From Lycocorax pyrrhopterus obiensis (taxonomy: Eukaryota > Chordata > Aves > Passeriformes > Paradisaeidae), in NCBI GenBank assembly GCA_014706295.1, contig JACSVZ010000004.1, forward strand, positions 94,031,333 through 94,095,332: 64,000 nucleotides of DNA, read 5' to 3'. The translations under genes were made by a program, and so were the position numbers. The notes under the pieces were generated by a model that saw only the letters and a list, made by a program, of their open reading frames with translations, did no database searches and was not told the DNA's origin. This document shows, one piece after another, positions 1 through 12,800 of this stretch (the first letter of the stretch is position 1; each line of letters starts with the position of its first letter).

Positions 1-723
1 TTGATTGTCACCATATTGGCCCCAAAGGCCTGACTCATCAAGACTACTTCCCATTTCATTAATAGAGCAATATATATAAAATAGCAACATGTATGATATG
101 TCTAGACTTTTTTCCACATTCCTAACTTCACTTGTCCAGATTTGTTGTTGTTATCAAAATGTTTCCATTACTAAAAGCTCACTAAAACATTTTCTTTTTA
201 CATGAATATTATGACAGTTTATGAAATAAAATGTTTTTCTGCACTGGCCTTCATGGCCATGCGTGTGGTCTAGTTGAAGCATCTGTTTTTCAAATAATTA
301 GAGAATGTTAAAACTCATTAGAATAATTATTTAAATCAGTATTACTAATAAGAGAATGAGGTTGCCGAAAAAAAGTTGAAGAAATTTTAACTTCTATGAT
401 TTTGAGGGTTTTTTAATTCTAAAACCTTTGTGAAGTTACAAGTGATGAGTTAACTCGATTTCTTGTGCATAGGTCATTGTAATCAATAGATGTCTTTCCA
501 CTGACCTAGATGCACGTTGATTCTGTAGCCCTGTAATGCAGCCAAATCATTTATATGAAAGCCTAATGAAGTAATGAGATAAAAAATGCTGACTTGTATT
601 ATCTTTGCATGCTTCATGTGTGTGGTGCTGCAATACAATATCATTGAGATGGTATGTAGGTATTACTCTTCAGAAAACCTTGAAGTGGATTGCATCAGCA
701 ATACGATATATTTACATTTGCAT
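1..723. other. AT-rich non-coding DNA
   Basis: No recognisable gene, RNA or repeat. The two overlapping short plus-strand frames near its right end run into the following LTR and have no family resemblance. The stretch forms the left flank of the LTR insertion. Confidence 0.6.
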
Positions 724-1819
724 TTTTATTGGCTTTATGTGGCAAGGTTTTGGGGCGCATTTTGCAGGGATGACTCTGCGAAAAGACACCAGAAACTGCC
801 CCCATGTGCGACAAAGTCAGTGCCAGCTGGCTTCAAGAGGGACTTCCTACTGGGTACCTCAGGCCAAAGCTGAGCCAGGCAGAAACAGCAGGAGTGCCTC
901 TGGGATAATATATTTAAGATAAGGTAAAATCCACTGCACAGCAGCAGCTGGGAAAGGAGTGAGAATATGTAAAAGAAACAGCCCTGCAGACACCAGGGTC
1001 ACTGGAGAAGGAGGGGGAGGAGGCACTTCAGGTGCTGGAGCTGAGATTCCCCTGCAGCCCCTGGTGCAGCCCATGGTGAGGCAGGTGTGCCCCTGCAGCC
1101 CGTGGAGGCCCATGTGGGAGCAGGGACCCACCTAGGCCCACGAAGGATCCATGCTGGGGCAGGTGTTTGCCTGAAGGAGGCTGTGACCCCTTGGGAAGCT
1201 CACACTGCAGCAGGCTCCTGGTAGGACCTCTATCCCTATGAAGGGAAGAGTCCATGCTGGAGCAGGTTTGCTGGCAAGACTTGTGACCCTGCAGGGGACC
1301 ACACTGGTGCAGCCTGTGCCTGAAGATCCCCATGGAAAACTGCAGCTTGTGGGAAGCGCTCACACTGGAGAAGTTCGTGGAGGACTGTCTCCTGTGGGAG
1401 GGCCCTCATGCTGAAGCGGGGCAAGAGTAGGAGGAGTCCTCTTGAGGAGGAAGAAGCAAAAGAGACAAAGTCTGATGAACTGACAAAGCCTCCCACTCCC
1501 TGTCCCCTGTGCCACTTGGGGCAAGGAGGTAAAAGACTTGTCAGTGAATTTGAGCCCAGGAAGAAGGGAGGAGAGGAGAGATGTTTTTTAGGTTTGTTCT
1601 TATTTCTTGCTATTCTACTCTGTTATTCATTGATAGTAAATTTAATTTCACCAAGTGGAGCCTGTTTTGCCCATGATTGTAATTGGTAAGTAATCTCCCT
1701 GTCCTTATCTTGACTTATGAATATTTTGTCATGTTTTCCCCCCTCTGTCTTGTTGGTAGAGGGAAAAGTGATAGAGAAGTGTGGTGGGCACCTGACAGCC
1801 ATACAAGGTCAACTGACCA
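724..1819 (+). mobile_element. Solo LTR of an avian endogenous retrovirus, nearly full length
   Basis: This matches, by recognition, a common bird ERV LTR family, probably ERVL-like; the class is uncertain. The 5' end carries the motif GGCAAGGTTTTGG at 741-753. A U3 promoter region follows, with TATA-like ATAATATATTTAAG at 905-918 and then the phrase AACAGCCCTGCAGACACCA (978-996). About nine imperfect modules built on CTGCAGCCCGTGG and CATGCTGGAGCAGG fill 1030-1420. The 3' part has a decayed polyadenylation signal (AGTAAA near 1635), the phrase GTTTTGCCCATGAT, a CCCTGTCCTTATCTTGAC block (1699-1716) and a terminal GGTCAACTGACCA. Neither gag/pol/env nor a second LTR is adjacent, so it is a recombined solo copy. 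The many substitutions and the lack of an obvious target-site duplication indicate age. Exact ends are uncertain by about 10 bp. Short frames on both strands here are by-products of the GC-rich modules. Confidence 0.85.
905..918 (+). promoter_or_regulatory. TATA-like box in the LTR U3 region
   Basis: The sequence ATAATATATTTAAG lies about 180 bp inside the LTR. The minus-strand copy of the family keeps the same element (around 59292-59300, read on the minus strand as GATATTTAAG). Conservation of position supports it as the ancestral retroviral core promoter. Present activity is unknown. Confidence 0.45.
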
Positions 1820-2303
1820 GGGTATTATAACAATATTATATCACCTTAACCCTGTCAGAACGTTCAATGTCTTGGATGCTTATCACTGGGTGAACAAGTT
1901 GTATGTAAACTCAGTTATATACCCTATATACTGTTATATACCTTTTCTCTTCTTTTTTTTTTTAATGAACTCCACTGATGAATGCAAGAGATCCAGAGGT
2001 TCCAGTATGCATTTGTGAAAATACTCTCTGGAGTTCAAATTGCATTTTGAAAGCCAGCATGACTGCATGGATGGTAGGCACTGTAATTATGTGGCTTTCC
2101 TTCTGAGAAGAATCTCCTTCTGAGCACCAGGGACTGCATGTGGCATTTAATGGAAGAGGAAATTCAGGAATGATCAATGGCTGGATAATCTTGTCTTTTG
2201 AGTAGAAAAGGGAACCAGAAAAAGCTGTTGGAGAAAGACTAAGCCAGCACAAACATGTGACCAAAGACAGCCTGCTTATGTTTATGGCTGGGATGACTAA
2301 ATG

Positions 2304-2381
2304 AAGACTTTCTCATTTTCTCAAATACTTCTAACCCTTAGAGTGTCTTAGTCAGATATGATGTATATTCAGAGAGAGCAA
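2304..2381 (+). repeat. Copy A of a 78-bp direct duplication
   Basis: The segment beginning AAGACTTTCTC and ending AGAGAGAGCAAA aligns almost base for base with 4864-4940. There are about five substitutions and one single-base gap. Similarity stops sharply on both sides. It is either a member of an unrecognised dispersed repeat family or a local duplication. It has no coding potential. Confidence 0.8.
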
Positions 2382-4863
2382 AGTAGTAGAAATAGGATTT
2401 TTTTTGGTTGGTTTGATAAGGGTTTTTTTGGGTTTTCTTTTTGTTTGTTTGTTTTCTTGTGTTTTGCTTCAAGAAGACTTCTACATCCTTTTTGCACTTT
2501 TTCACTATCCTAACCGTGACCTACTAAAGTGACCATGAAGGAATATTTTTTAAAAGTGAGATTGATTTAATTAAATAAATTTTAAAAAAGAGCAACTCTT
2601 TTTTTTTTTCAATTCTGTATCAGATTGCTGTTTTGTCTACATGGTGTTCCAAAGCTACTTGGAAATTTCACTTTTTACATGCCATCTGTTTAAGTGTTGC
2701 ATCTTGTGGGAAGCTGTCCATGTTGCCTGTCATTTCATGTCTAGTCATGGTTATAAGGGACTAGGTTTTACTCTACTATCACTCAATAAAAAAAAGAAAA
2801 TTCTGAATATTTCTTCCTCTGGTAGTGAAACAGAGATACAGTTTCGGTTCATATAGCAAATTCCACCTTTTCTGGTGGAAAACTAAAACTAGTTTTCAAA
2901 AAAGCAGGATAACTGTTCACGTGGAATAGTGGAAGAATTTAATTAAGGAAAAGTCGGGGTAGTTTTCTGTTTTAGGGTTAGATTTCTGGCTAGTGTGAGT
3001 CAAGACAATTTTATTTAAGTTTCAAGACATCTAATAGTAAAAGACCATAAATCACTCCTGTGGTTTTCTCTTCTGACTCTTTAATTAAAAAGCATTTATG
3101 TGGTCAGAAGAAGAGACACACGAACACACATGGAGTAAATGGCATAAATGCCACATTAAAGACTGTCACTAGTCCTAAAAGAACTTTTGAGGATGAAGAA
3201 AGAGTACATAACTTTTTTTGGCGCTATACTGGCCATTACATATTTCAATGTGAGCACGGCAAGAGTTTAAATTGTTTTTCTTCCAAGAAAGACAATTTTA
3301 GGATACCATAAAATTATGCAATGCAACCTCTGTGATGTTTCTGTCAGTTGTACTGTTGTATACATATCTGACTTATAAAGCCTGTTATGCCAAATAATGC
3401 TTTTTCTATTGCTATAGAAAAAGTATATTTTACTGTTTTTTCTTGGAATCTGCAGAACTTCTGTTAGTTCAGGTTATTTGCTAACACCATTAGGCACCCT
3501 CTCTTTGGGATAATGGATTTGTCACTTTCAGGGTTAAGAGGTTTAGGTCTTTTCTGTAATGTGTCAACTTATCAAATGGAAAAGATGTAATGCACAGAGA
3601 GTTACATCACAAATGTTCTTAAGGTTGGACGGAGATAGCCTGAGCTCCTACAAAGTGAAGGACAGCTTCTGCAGCTATTGGCCCTCATAGAGTGGCTTCC
3701 TCTGAGCCAAGGCAGCTTTCTTACCCTGTAGGCTCAGACATCCAAGACCCACAGTAAGGGTCAAATAGAGATTGGAAGGATGAAAAGAGGAAAGCATAAG
3801 TCTGTGTTTAAAATGTTTATTGTCTTGGAAATGCAGTTAAAATAAAAAATATTGCAAAACAAATAATTTAGAGCTAAACAAGTGAGTTCCTCAGGAAAGG
3901 TTAATGAGAAGTGGCTGCAAACGTTTAGTTGGCAGAGCTAACTGCTGTTACATGCCTACATAACCTAGTTCCTTGAGAAGGGAGAGTGGGTTTTTAGTCT
4001 GCCACTAGTAAAAGCAGCCAGTTGTTTTTTCTCTCTTTCTGAAAGAACGAAGAAAGTGCTGGGTCTTCGCTTTCCTTGACTGGTGGTTCCATAGGAAGAG
4101 GGAGAAGTTTATAGGAAGTTCAAAAGGAAATAGTTCTTCCATTAATTGATTTAAAATAACTTAATCTGTGCAAGTAAAATGAATTGGTAGCTCCTGGAAG
4201 TGTAATGGAATCAATGTTTTTGTATAAACATGAATACAGATATATGAGCACATGCACATATATATGTATCATAGCACACAGAGATAACTACAATTCTTTC
4301 TGTATTTTCTTGGAATTTCTTTGTGATGATGAGAAATATGAGAATATTCAAAGCAGCCTCAGCAGCATTAATTTTACTTCACTGACACTTCACTGCAATG
4401 CATAGTTTTTTCTTAAATAATCCAATATTATGCTTTCTCCCCTTCGCAGGATGTCCTCATTTCAGAACTTTTATTGCCTTTTATTCTTCACTTCTCGTCA
4501 GGGAAAGTCACAATCTTTTGAACAGTTTCAAAGGCTCCAGTAGATTTTATAAATCCTCAATTGAACATACAAATATTTCTTGATATGGAACAAACCTGAA
4601 ACATAAAAAAAAGTCTGTGGGTTTCCACTTCAGGGCTGGAAACCTTGGTACAAATTCATCAGTGAATTTATGTTAGTCTCCTGGATAACATAAATCAAGG
4701 CAGAAAACTTCAGTATTTGAATGTGAAATATTAAGGTGCCATATTAATGGCATGTACAAACTAAAGTTATGGCTCAGCCTAACTTAAAATATATAAATTA
4801 CTGAAACAGTTAGGATTTTGGTGGCCGTTTTTGTTTGGAATTAAGTGCAGTGAGGATCCAGCC

Positions 4864-4940
4864 AAGACTTTCTATTTTCTCAAATACCTCTAACCCTTAG
4901 AGTATCTTAGGCAGATATGATGGATATTCAGAGAGAGCAA
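4864..4940 (+). repeat. Copy B of the 78-bp direct duplication
   Basis: Direct-orientation partner of 2304-2381, 2.56 kb away. The shared core includes CTCTAACCCTTAGAGTATCT and GGATATTCAGAGAGAGCAAA, and the flanks are unrelated. Identity is around 92 percent by eye, which implies a fairly recent common origin compared with the older CR1 remnants in the window. Confidence 0.8.
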
Positions 4941-5739
4941 ATGGAATACATGGGACTGAAATACTGCCTGTTATCTGATTATCGTAATCTCAGATTTAAC
5001 ACAACTTCCTGTGGCTGATGCCTCCTCAAAATGTAAGGGGTAAAACATGAGCAACCTGCCTGTTTCTAGTAACACAGTATCCTGCTAGCTGCATGTTTTC
5101 CTTTTACAAGCCTAGGTTACTTTATATTAAATGAGAATTGTCATGACATAGAAGCATAATTGAGGCAATGTGCATAAAAAGGGGAAATTACAAACATTTC
5201 TATTATCTTTTAAAATAATAGCACTTCGAAGAGCTGAATTAAAGTATCTACATAATATTAAGACAGAACTGATGACAGAAGGTCATAAGTTGTCATTGTA
5301 TACTAAACATTGTAGTCAGTCCAAACAACCTCATATTCAAATGTGGTGACAAGTTCTAAATCTCCAGCTGTGAGAGTAACACAGAAAAAGGACTCAGGCA
5401 TGAAAATAACTGCAAAATATACAATGAAAGAGTGTTTTCTTCAATTCAGCTAAATGTATTTTTGTTGTCTAAATAATTTGTTTATCTATAATCTATTGAG
5501 TAGGACTACATCAAATTTTCCAACCAAACTTCTTTTTTTGGCAAAAATTGAAATAAAAATTGGTGGTTTTGTTTGATTTTTTTGTTTTTTTTTTTTAATT
5601 TATTTTACTAGCTGATTTTCATTTGTGTTGTGAGCTGTGGAACACAGCAGGATTATTATTGAGAAGTTCTTATGTTGCTAGTCTTTTAGAATGACGCCAT
5701 TGTGGTTGACATTGTTGATATTCATGCGAAAAACTGTTT

Positions 5740-5805
5740 TGGTTGTGACCAGGTCCGTGTTTTGTCTCCAGCGGTGGCTATGAGCAGAAGAGATAGTGTA
5801 CACAT
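5740..5805. mobile_element. Possible ancient CR1-like 3' fragment
   Basis: The words CCAGGTCCGTGTTTTGTCTC and CAGCGGTGGC resemble the phrase 'cccagtatcctgtctc ... cagtggcc' found in old amniote CR1/L3-type 3' ends. The match is short and degraded and could be coincidence. Orientation is not decided. Confidence 0.25.
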
Positions 5806-8800
5806 ACTTGATAGGGTTCTCCAGATCTACCGCTGGTTGTAGGAAGGACTGCTGCCTTTTGATCAGCCTTGCTCCTTGGGGTCTCATTTGGTGACACCTC
5901 GTTTTCAAGTAGCCTGTGGCAGGTCAACCCCAGCCCACCCACATCACTCACAGCTTTGAAACCCTCTTTTATGGCTTACTTAAAACTGCTTGTTCTCCAG
6001 ATGGAAGAACCCTAAGTTACCCAAGAGTTCCTGGTGGAGAAGCCATTCCCTGTGCTGGATCATCAGACTCAGCTGGTCACATAGAGAGACAGCTAAACAG
6101 TCATATATGATACTAAGCCATAGAAATACAGATGGCAGATGCAAGGTGGAAAAAGGCTTCAAGATTAAAAAAGAAAAGTGATTATTGATGCCAAGACAGC
6201 ATACACAGTTATTTGAAGGCAGGGAATTAGAAAGACACAAATGATGACAAGAGAAGAGAGATGAGAGAGGGCATATGTCCACGTCACAGGGCTAGGCACA
6301 AAGGGAAACACAGTGAAAAAAGAGCTGGAGGAAGCAGGCAATCAGAAGACAAGTCTTTCAAGAAAACTAGTTTTGAATATTCAAATGTTCCTGATTTGAC
6401 CACACCTGTGACTCCTACACTTTGGGACCATTGCTTATTCATTACTGCAGCTCTTTTCTAAAGATTAGTTTGCTCTTAAGACCACCATCACAAGCACTAT
6501 GGTATATTAAATCATGAAGTAAAGGACACTGTATGCTCTAAATTGAATGAGATTTTCAAGCGAAAAAGAAAAATTTCCAGTTTTATGTTGGCACATCTCG
6601 GGACACAAATTCTGTCAGATCTGCAATCCTTTGCTTTTCTTCTTTCTGTGGTTATTTAGGCATAAGTTTGGGGTTATTTTTCCTTCTGGGGAAGTTGGCA
6701 GGTTAATGCAACTTTTTTTTCAACTTCTTTTTTTGAAGAAGTCCGGCAGCTTTTCTTCAAGACATTCATATTCTAGACTAGCTTGATCCCTAAAATCTCA
6801 TTTCATTCCCTATGAGGCCAGCTTGCTACGTTTGTAGTCACAGTATAAGACAAGTGATATTGCAGGAGTTGCCCATATTTCTAGTTAGTGGATAATTTCT
6901 AGTTATCTCATTTCCAAAATGAGATAATCTGGGTAGCACAAGGAGACTGTGATCAGTATTAAAGAAGTCATGCTTTGGACCTGACAGTTTCAAAAGTCTG
7001 TAGAGTGTGCAGCACAACAAATGCTGCCACTATTTTAAAGCTAAATTGAGGGTCTAGAAATTTGTCGTTATGAAGATTGTTAAGATTTTGGTTTCAATAT
7101 CCCAGAAGCAAATAGAATACAGATCGTTCAATACTGAACTGTCACGTAGAAGAGAAGTGGGAAAAAACGTGAATTCATTTAGAGAAGATTTATTTGGTTT
7201 GTGTAATAGGGAGTGCAAAACAGTAAGAGCCCAGTTGCCTTGCTGTCACCTGCCTCCAGGGTAGAATCAATTGCCTGGGAAGACCTTTTTTTTTATATAT
7301 AGCTGGAGTTCAACATGAGGCTGTGAGTGCCCCAGGTGGCAGGGTCATTTGTTCATTAGTGACTTTTCACAATAAACAATTGTGGTCCTGTGACATGACA
7401 ACAGTAACTTAAAAGGGGTGATGAAGAAAAGCAAAGAAATCCTAACATCCAGAACTCTTAAGAAGACCTCCACGAAAGTCCTATAAATCCTGAGAAACAC
7501 TAGTCAAGAGTATGGCAACAGGAGCAAATAACGTGGTAAAAGCCTATTATGTTATTCAGTTGCAGCCTAGCTGATTTACTTTGTAAAGAACTTCTTTAAA
7601 TTTCTTTTAATTTAAAACAGAATCTGGTATCAATGCTCACATCACACTATGTGCTTCAGGCAGAGATTTAACTTTTACATGGTTGCTTTGTTCTCCTTTT
7701 TTTTCCTCTTAATGCAAAGCCTCCAGATGATCTGAAGGATGGATTCCAACGGGTACTGTGTTGCTAATTTATGAAATATGTGCCTTTTAGAGATTATTTT
7801 GTTGAAATTAGTGTAAGCACTGGTGATGCAAGATAAGAAGAAAGAGCATTACACTGCTTATGCATTTCTTCTGAAGTTTGAAAATCCTATTTAGAGACCA
7901 ACTTTAACATGATTTAAGACTTCCAGCAGTGTTCCTGGAAGCATAAATAAGTAAAGCTTGAAGTTGTGAAAGTGGGTGTATTTCAGCTTCCTACTTCTTT
8001 TTGTGAGTGTGGAATGCAAAAGTGAAACTCAGATTCAACTGAATTTAAAGCTCTGGTGCTTGGCATTTGCTGACTGTGTGCCAACAGCATGACCACACTT
8101 TAAAAGGAAGCAGTAAGAGGGAGGAAGAAGAATCTTTGAAAGTGTATTGCTATGGGGTTGAGTTTACCTCTTTAATAACTGTTAAATAACCAACAAATAA
8201 TTATCCTGAGTTTTTCTGTTAAAATAAGTATTTGTCTTATTTTTGTTACTTTTTCAGTAAAAGAGTGAAGCATCAGCTGAACATTTTCTAAATCCTTTAT
8301 CTAATGCCAGTTATGAATTCTGAATAGCTTACTCTGCCTGGTACCACCCCCTGGGTATCTCTGAACATAACTTTATGGACCAGTTACATTGTAGAGGTAG
8401 TAAGCAAAGGGTAAGTAGCACTAGAAGTCTGCATACCAATGCCATCTGTTTCTAAATACTGCAGTATAAGAAACTTGATCTGCTCTTTGATAATTCTGTT
8501 ACTCGGGAAGGGTAAGAAGGAAAGCTGTTTTACCTTTTATCCAGCAAGTACCTTTCAGAAAAAAATCCCTTTAAGAGATATGGGGAAAATCTGACTATTG
8601 AATCTTTGACTTTTTTTTTTCCTTATGTATCCCTACTGGTTTTAGTAAAGTTTCAGCATAAGTTAAATTTCAGGGTTTAGCCTGTGACACAATGCACATA
8701 ATCATAGTACAAGTATGTCTTGTGTTCCATTATGTCTTTCTTAGACTGTTTGTCATAATGGTTTCTCTTACCCAAGGAAGAGATTGAAGATTTAGCCACT

Positions 8801-9374
8801 GTTTACATTAGACATACTTCAGGAGTGCTTTAAACGTGTTTCATTTTAAGAACGTGAATAAAGAAGGCCCAAATGTCCTCCTCAATCCAAGATATTTTCA
8901 TTAACTTCTTAATTTTCTCCTCTGAGATTTGAAATGCTCTATTTCTTAAAAATTTCAGCTTGAAGAAGTGTAAGAGCATGTACCATGATGATATTTCTGA
9001 CCAGTCTAACCTTTCAGGACGCTTCAGCAAGATTTTACCATTTCCAGTAGTGGTGGAATTTCTGAAACAGGGAAGACTTCCATTTATCCCAGAACACAGA
9101 ATACTTTGCTTAATGTATTTATCTTGAAGCATCACCACTTTAATAGGTTTTATTGGTTGTTTTGAGTAAATAGCACTTCCTTTTGTAACTATTTATGTAC
9201 TTTGAAAAGTCCTCAGTCTGATACAGAAGAGATATATTCAAATCCTGAAATTTTAGTGGTGTAGCAAGTGAATCTTGCTGAATTCTATTTGTGACATTTA
9301 AGAGAAAAGTAATAAAATGTTAGATTGGTTTTATAAAATTCTGAATAAAAGGGTATAAGAAGAGATGCTCTGGT

Positions 9375-9560
9375 TTAGAGTGGACCATTTAGCCAGTATT
9401 CTGTCTTTAAGAACATGCATGTCCTTCACTAAGAGCGGCAGTTACGGGATGTGGGTCAAGCGTCCATAATTCATCCCTAATGCTTTCCTGGCCTCCATGT
9501 ATTTTCAGCTCAGGAGATTTCCTGAGCTTGATGATGTTTATTTCTTTACTAACTTCCATT
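9375..9560. mobile_element. Ancient LINE (CR1/L3-like) fragment
   Basis: The phrase GGACCATTTAGCCAGTATTC TGTCTTTAA at about 9382-9410 is close to a widespread old amniote LINE 3' motif (gtccatctagcccagtatcctgtctc). The following stretch, ATTCATCCCTAATGCTTTCC through CAGCTCAGGAGATTTCCTGA (about 9470-9525), also has the look of an old LINE 3' end. It is heavily mutated with no open frame left. Subfamily and strand need an alignment. Confidence 0.4.
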
Positions 9561-9602
9561 ACATATATTTTAATAGAGTCAAAGAATTAAAATTTTCACC
9601 TC

Positions 9603-9806
9603 TGTGTTGGGTTTAAGTGACAAATTTTTAGTGGTAGAGGGACTTCATGTTTTGTCCATGATGGTAATAGGTAAGTGATTTCCCTGTCCTTATCTTGACC
9701 CACAGATTTTTTCATCTGATTTTCTTTCCCCATACTGTTGAGGAAGGGGACTGAGAGAACATCTGGGTGAGCACCTGGTGGCCAGCCAAGATTGAACAAC
9801 CACAAC
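9603..9806 (+). mobile_element. Internally deleted LTR, same family as 724-1819
   Basis: The first ~40 bp (TGTGTTGGGTTTAAG ... GGTAGAGGG) match the family's 5' terminus. From about 9645 the sequence jumps directly to the 3' terminal part: GTTTTGTCCATGATGGTAAT, CCCTGTCCTTATCTTGACC, GAGCACCTGGTGGCCAGCCA, then TTGAACAACCACAAC. Roughly 850-900 bp of U3/R, including the TATA box and all modules, are missing relative to the 0.7-kb copy. The element keeps both ends but not its middle, so one internal deletion is simpler than 5' truncation. No clear target-site duplication is visible. Confidence 0.75.
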
Positions 9807-12800
9807 GTCCCTTCTCTTTTCCTAGATTAAATAAGTTTACATCCATCATTATTTTATTGTGGGTTGTTAACAATGTTTTCTGAACTTTTCCTCTTTTCTT
9901 CCTGCACACTAACAGATTCACAGTTTTCCTGAAGTGTCTTGACATGGATTTTGACTCCAACTAAGTTTCCCTGAGATAATGAACAACTGTGGTTTTCACA
10001 TTCGTATTACTGATGCATCCAAGGATTAGATTTGCTGTATTCATCCTTACTTTTCTGTTTGTAAGCTGACAATAAACCTTCAGGTTCCTCTTTCCCCAAC
10101 CAGTTGATATGTACCAGCCTAAGGGGTTGCTGTTGAAACATGATCTGAACCCTAAGAAATCTAGATAGGTTGAACCTCAGTTTTACAACAAATCTTGCTA
10201 CCTGAACTGGACAAGTATTCTTGTTTGACTGACCTTTCTGCCTCAGTTCCCTTCCTATGTCTCTCAATTTATTATGTTCTTTACATTGCAAGCTTTGCAG
10301 ATTGGGACTGAATGTGTATATGCAATGTCTAGTACAGGACTGTGATTTAAGCTGGGTTCAGTACTACCAATAAAAATAAATCTTGCCGTATTGGCTTTCT
10401 TGGCATTCAGTGGAAAGGCTGGTGTTTCTGCTGTTGATGACTGAGAATGGTAAATAAAAGGACATACGTCTATGGAATAATACTTTTCCACTATGCAAAA
10501 ACACAGAAGTATGTTGCATTGTATTTAGGATGTGTATTTCTAGAATAATGCTTAAAAAAGAAAAAAGGTAGCATGATATTTTATTTAGCTTAGTTTAGAC
10601 AGCATGTAAAGTAGAGATGATAGAGGAAACTTAGGCTGGACAGAATACTTCACATCTTCAAAGTGCTGTGCCAGCTATAACTAATTAAACCTCACAGTAG
10701 GCAAAATGTTTTCTTGGAAGTAAACCAAGAGTATTTAGATAAGAAGAAAAAAAACCCCACAGGTCGAATAGTTCTAACAAATACCTCATTTTTTTTCTTC
10801 CAGTTTGGCTGTTTGACAAAAACATTTCTTCTGTAATGGAGGAAAAAACATTTATGTCTTTTTAACACTTTCTGAATATAAATTTTTGATTGAAAAGTCA
10901 TATTTTTCTTGCGGTGTAAAAGAAACCCTACAAGAACTCTCTTACATACATTAAGGTGCTAAAAATCAGAGAGGTAATAGCGGGTATCTGAACAGAGGTC
11001 TAAAGGTTCATTATGCAAATGGCAGCCAAGTCCATATCATGTTAGCTTGGTCAGTGCAAACCAGAAAAACAAGTTCACATCGACTTCGTGAGAACTTAAG
11101 CAGCAGCAACATGAAAGATCTCACTTTCATTAGGAAAACACGTAACTTTATCCAGAGATGAAGGAAAAGTAATTTCAGGTTTAGATTTTAAAAGAGCAAG
11201 AAAAGGACCAGAGGCAATTGCACATTTAACAGACAGAGTTAGCTTAGGCTTGAACCTTTTGAAGATTATTTAAGCTACTGTTTTAATCAATTATCTTAAT
11301 GTCAAGCAAGAACTTGTGCTGGATAGTACCAGGTTTTCCAGCTTGTTTCTTTTCTTTTCCTCATGTGACTGTTCAAGGAAGTATAGGATCTTGCACAGTT
11401 TTTGCTAGAGTGACCATAGTCTCTGAAGTAAATTTAGTCAAGGTCTAACAAACCAGAAAGGCTTCAGTCCTGAAAATTTAATTTGAACTTTTAAAAGTGT
11501 ATTAGATGTACTTATCTTAACCTTAATTTCTTGATTTCTTGCCCAAAAAAGTGTTGTGCTGTAGCCTATGTAGCATTATGTTTGTACAGCTTTCAGTAGT
11601 CTCACTATTTTTACACTTTAAGGTATGAAGGAATCATACATCAAACTACCTTACCAAAGAGGCCAAGATAGAGAAATGTGAAGAAAGAATGCTTCATAAG
11701 TGTGAATTGTTGTAGTTATCAATCTTATGAGAATGAACATAATGTGAGTATTCAGAACAACTAGATGAAATCTTTGATAATTTTGCTGTAATTGAAAGCT
11801 TTAAATATGGTGCAGTCACCATAAAATTCTACCTGCCTGCTTGTTAAAATTCATTTAAGATGGTCATTTGTGGTAAACATTGGCATTTCTGAATTATCCT
11901 GTTGTATGAGAGATTATCGTTTTAAAGAGAAACTTTTATTTAAATTTAAGTGCACCCAGTGTAACAGACCAACTTACTGTGATTTGTTCACAGGCTTGAG
12001 ACTCTTCCTCACTGGACAGAATTAATTTATGGCTCACTTAAACTGAGCTGATCTGACCAGGAATGTATACTGACCCTTTCCTCTTGTTTCATTAGTACTC
12101 TTATTATCTTTTCTAAATCTTGAGAGTTTTTCTTTGTGAAAATGAATACAACGCACATTGGCTGGCTGAACAAAGAGGTGTATTCTCCCTGAACCAAGCG
12201 TGAACATATATAAAATCTAGTGCCACTACATTCTAGGTTTTCCCCAGTTTTGAGTGTACTTCAAGCGTTCAGTTGCTTGCTAATAAATTTAAAATGCATA
12301 TGGTGGAATCTTGTAACACTTAGAGGTGCCTATTTTTTATTTGAAAAATAAATTGAGTATCACTCTTTTAAGTGTAACTCATTTTCCAATTATTTTTAAT
12401 TGCTGTAAAAATTTAAAAAATAGAAGGAAATAAAATTACTTTATACTATTCAGGTTATTCTGTAAAGTACAACCTGGCATAGATTTTATTACTTTACACT
12501 TTGAGGTTCCATTAGGAGAAATGGTTGTCTACCAATCTTTTGAGGGATTCTCCTCAACAATATCTCCTCAAAAGGTGTCCCCTAGGTCCAAACCCCTTAT
12601 TTTCAACCCCAAATGGTTTTTTTTTAATGACAAATAGTTCTTTACTAATGCTGTCTAACACTTATAATTTTTCCAGAGTTTCAAATGTCAGAGCTATACT
12701 GGAAAACCACAGTAGTTCTCCCACTGTGAAATATAGACAGTGGCAATAGAGAATGCATGATTCTTCTAAATATGCAATTTAAAAAAAATAGTTTTTTAAA

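Larger units (their letters stand above)
1820..9374. other. Repeat-poor AT-rich DNA, no gene recognised
   Basis: Apart from the duplicated 78-bp segment (2304-2381 and 4864-4940) and a possible ancient LINE scrap near 5.75 kb, I recognise nothing here. There are short T-rich and TTTG-type simple stretches near 2400-2460 and 5575-5600. The reading frames present (up to about 102 codons) lack family signatures and splice context, and fit chance in this base composition. Confidence 0.5.

Noticed and set aside
1028..1496. GC-rich minus-strand frames of 111 and 86 codons
   Set aside because: They lie wholly inside the plus-strand LTR module array and are antisense by-products.
5915..5950. Phrase AGGTCAACCCCAGCCCACC resembling an LTR terminus
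   Set aside because: Isolated; neither side continues any LTR family.
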